From an uncultured Roseburia sp. (lineage in GTDB: Bacteria; Bacillota; Clostridia; Lachnospirales; Lachnospiraceae), in the NCBI GenBank assembly GCA_947384095.1, contig CANDFU010000149.1, forward strand, positions 1 to 5,489: a DNA stretch of 5,489 nt, given 5' to 3'. The position numbers and the translations under genes were made by a program. Positions within the stretch are counted from its first letter, which is position 1; every line of letters begins with the position of its first letter. The notes below the pieces were generated by a model. It ran no database searches and had not been told where the DNA came from. It worked only from the letters and a program-made list of their open reading frames with translations. This document shows positions 5,442-5,489 of this stretch, one piece after another.

Positions 5442-5489
5442 ATGCCCAAGAAAGAAAACCCTTTACGCCAGCTTCCTGTCAGTTCAGAT
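5442..5489 (+). CDS. Start of an unidentified plus-strand gene (5' end only)
   Basis: Sixteen codons are visible before the window ends: MPKKENPLRQLPVSSD. A near-perfect GGAGGTG ribosome binding site lies seven bases upstream of the ATG, and a TATAAT box lies 20 bases above that ATG. The start is basic and polar, with no signal peptide. Too little is visible to name it. It is the only plus-strand gene I support and is divergent to the split gene, with which it shares the promoter region; that arrangement often links a regulator and its target, but nothing here shows that this is the case. Confidence 0.62.
   Translation, partial: MPKKENPLRQLPVSSD

Noticed and set aside
4910..5449. Longer 179-residue version of the gene starting at 5299
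   Set aside because: The extra N-terminal residues would be read through the divergent promoters and the ribosome binding site of the plus-strand gene. The ATG at 5299 has a well-placed AGGAG.
1..5489. CRISPR array, tRNA, rRNA, complete insertion sequence
   Set aside because: No regularly spaced repeats, cloverleaf-like segments, rRNA-like stretches, or transposase with terminal inverted repeats were visible.

Overview
The window looks like an accessory segment of a Gram-positive anaerobe, most plausibly a Clostridia/Lachnospiraceae-type genome. This rests on strong GGAGG-type ribosome binding sites, AT-rich intergenic DNA, a remnant that reads like an Rpn-family (PD-(D/E)XK) transposase, and a cytoplasmic carbohydrate-related enzyme. 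It is an inference from style and remembered families, not a species call. Nearly everything is on the minus strand, so transcription runs right to left.

Left half (76-3505): three intact minus-strand genes in operon-like order. The first is an unrecognised 138-residue protein (3089-3505). The second is a GNAT acetyltransferase (2463-3044). The third is a 796-residue protein (76-2466) with a deacetylase/glycosidase-like N-terminal region, a chitobiase/hexosaminidase-type C-terminal module and a discoidin-like end. The GNAT stop and the large gene's start overlap as ATGA. Base composition changes sharply near that overlap: the large gene is GC-rich and the DNA to its right is AT-rich.

Right half (3680-5299): a row of damaged genes, all on the minus strand. 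From 5' to 3' these are: an unrecognised gene with a good promoter and ribosome binding site that is broken by an amber codon and a one-base frameshift; its continuation, which loses its C-terminus near 4230; a start-less fragment of an Rpn-type transposase/nuclease; and an in-frame junction (a single TAG) to a methyltransferase fragment without its SAM-binding glycine motif. The 175 bases from 3506 to 3680 hold no convincing gene but contain short repeats upstream of the 138-residue gene.

Right edge (5300-5489): a compact divergent promoter region. Two sigma-A-type promoters, one per strand, appear to share the same six -35 bases, each with a 17-base spacer. One drives the broken minus-strand gene; the other points at a plus-strand gene (from 5442) of which only 16 codons are visible.

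I see no CRISPR array, tRNA, rRNA, complete insertion sequence or clear new defence system. The best leads are the shared -35 divergent promoter, the single split gene behind two apparent ORFs, and the mosaic of truncated genes.
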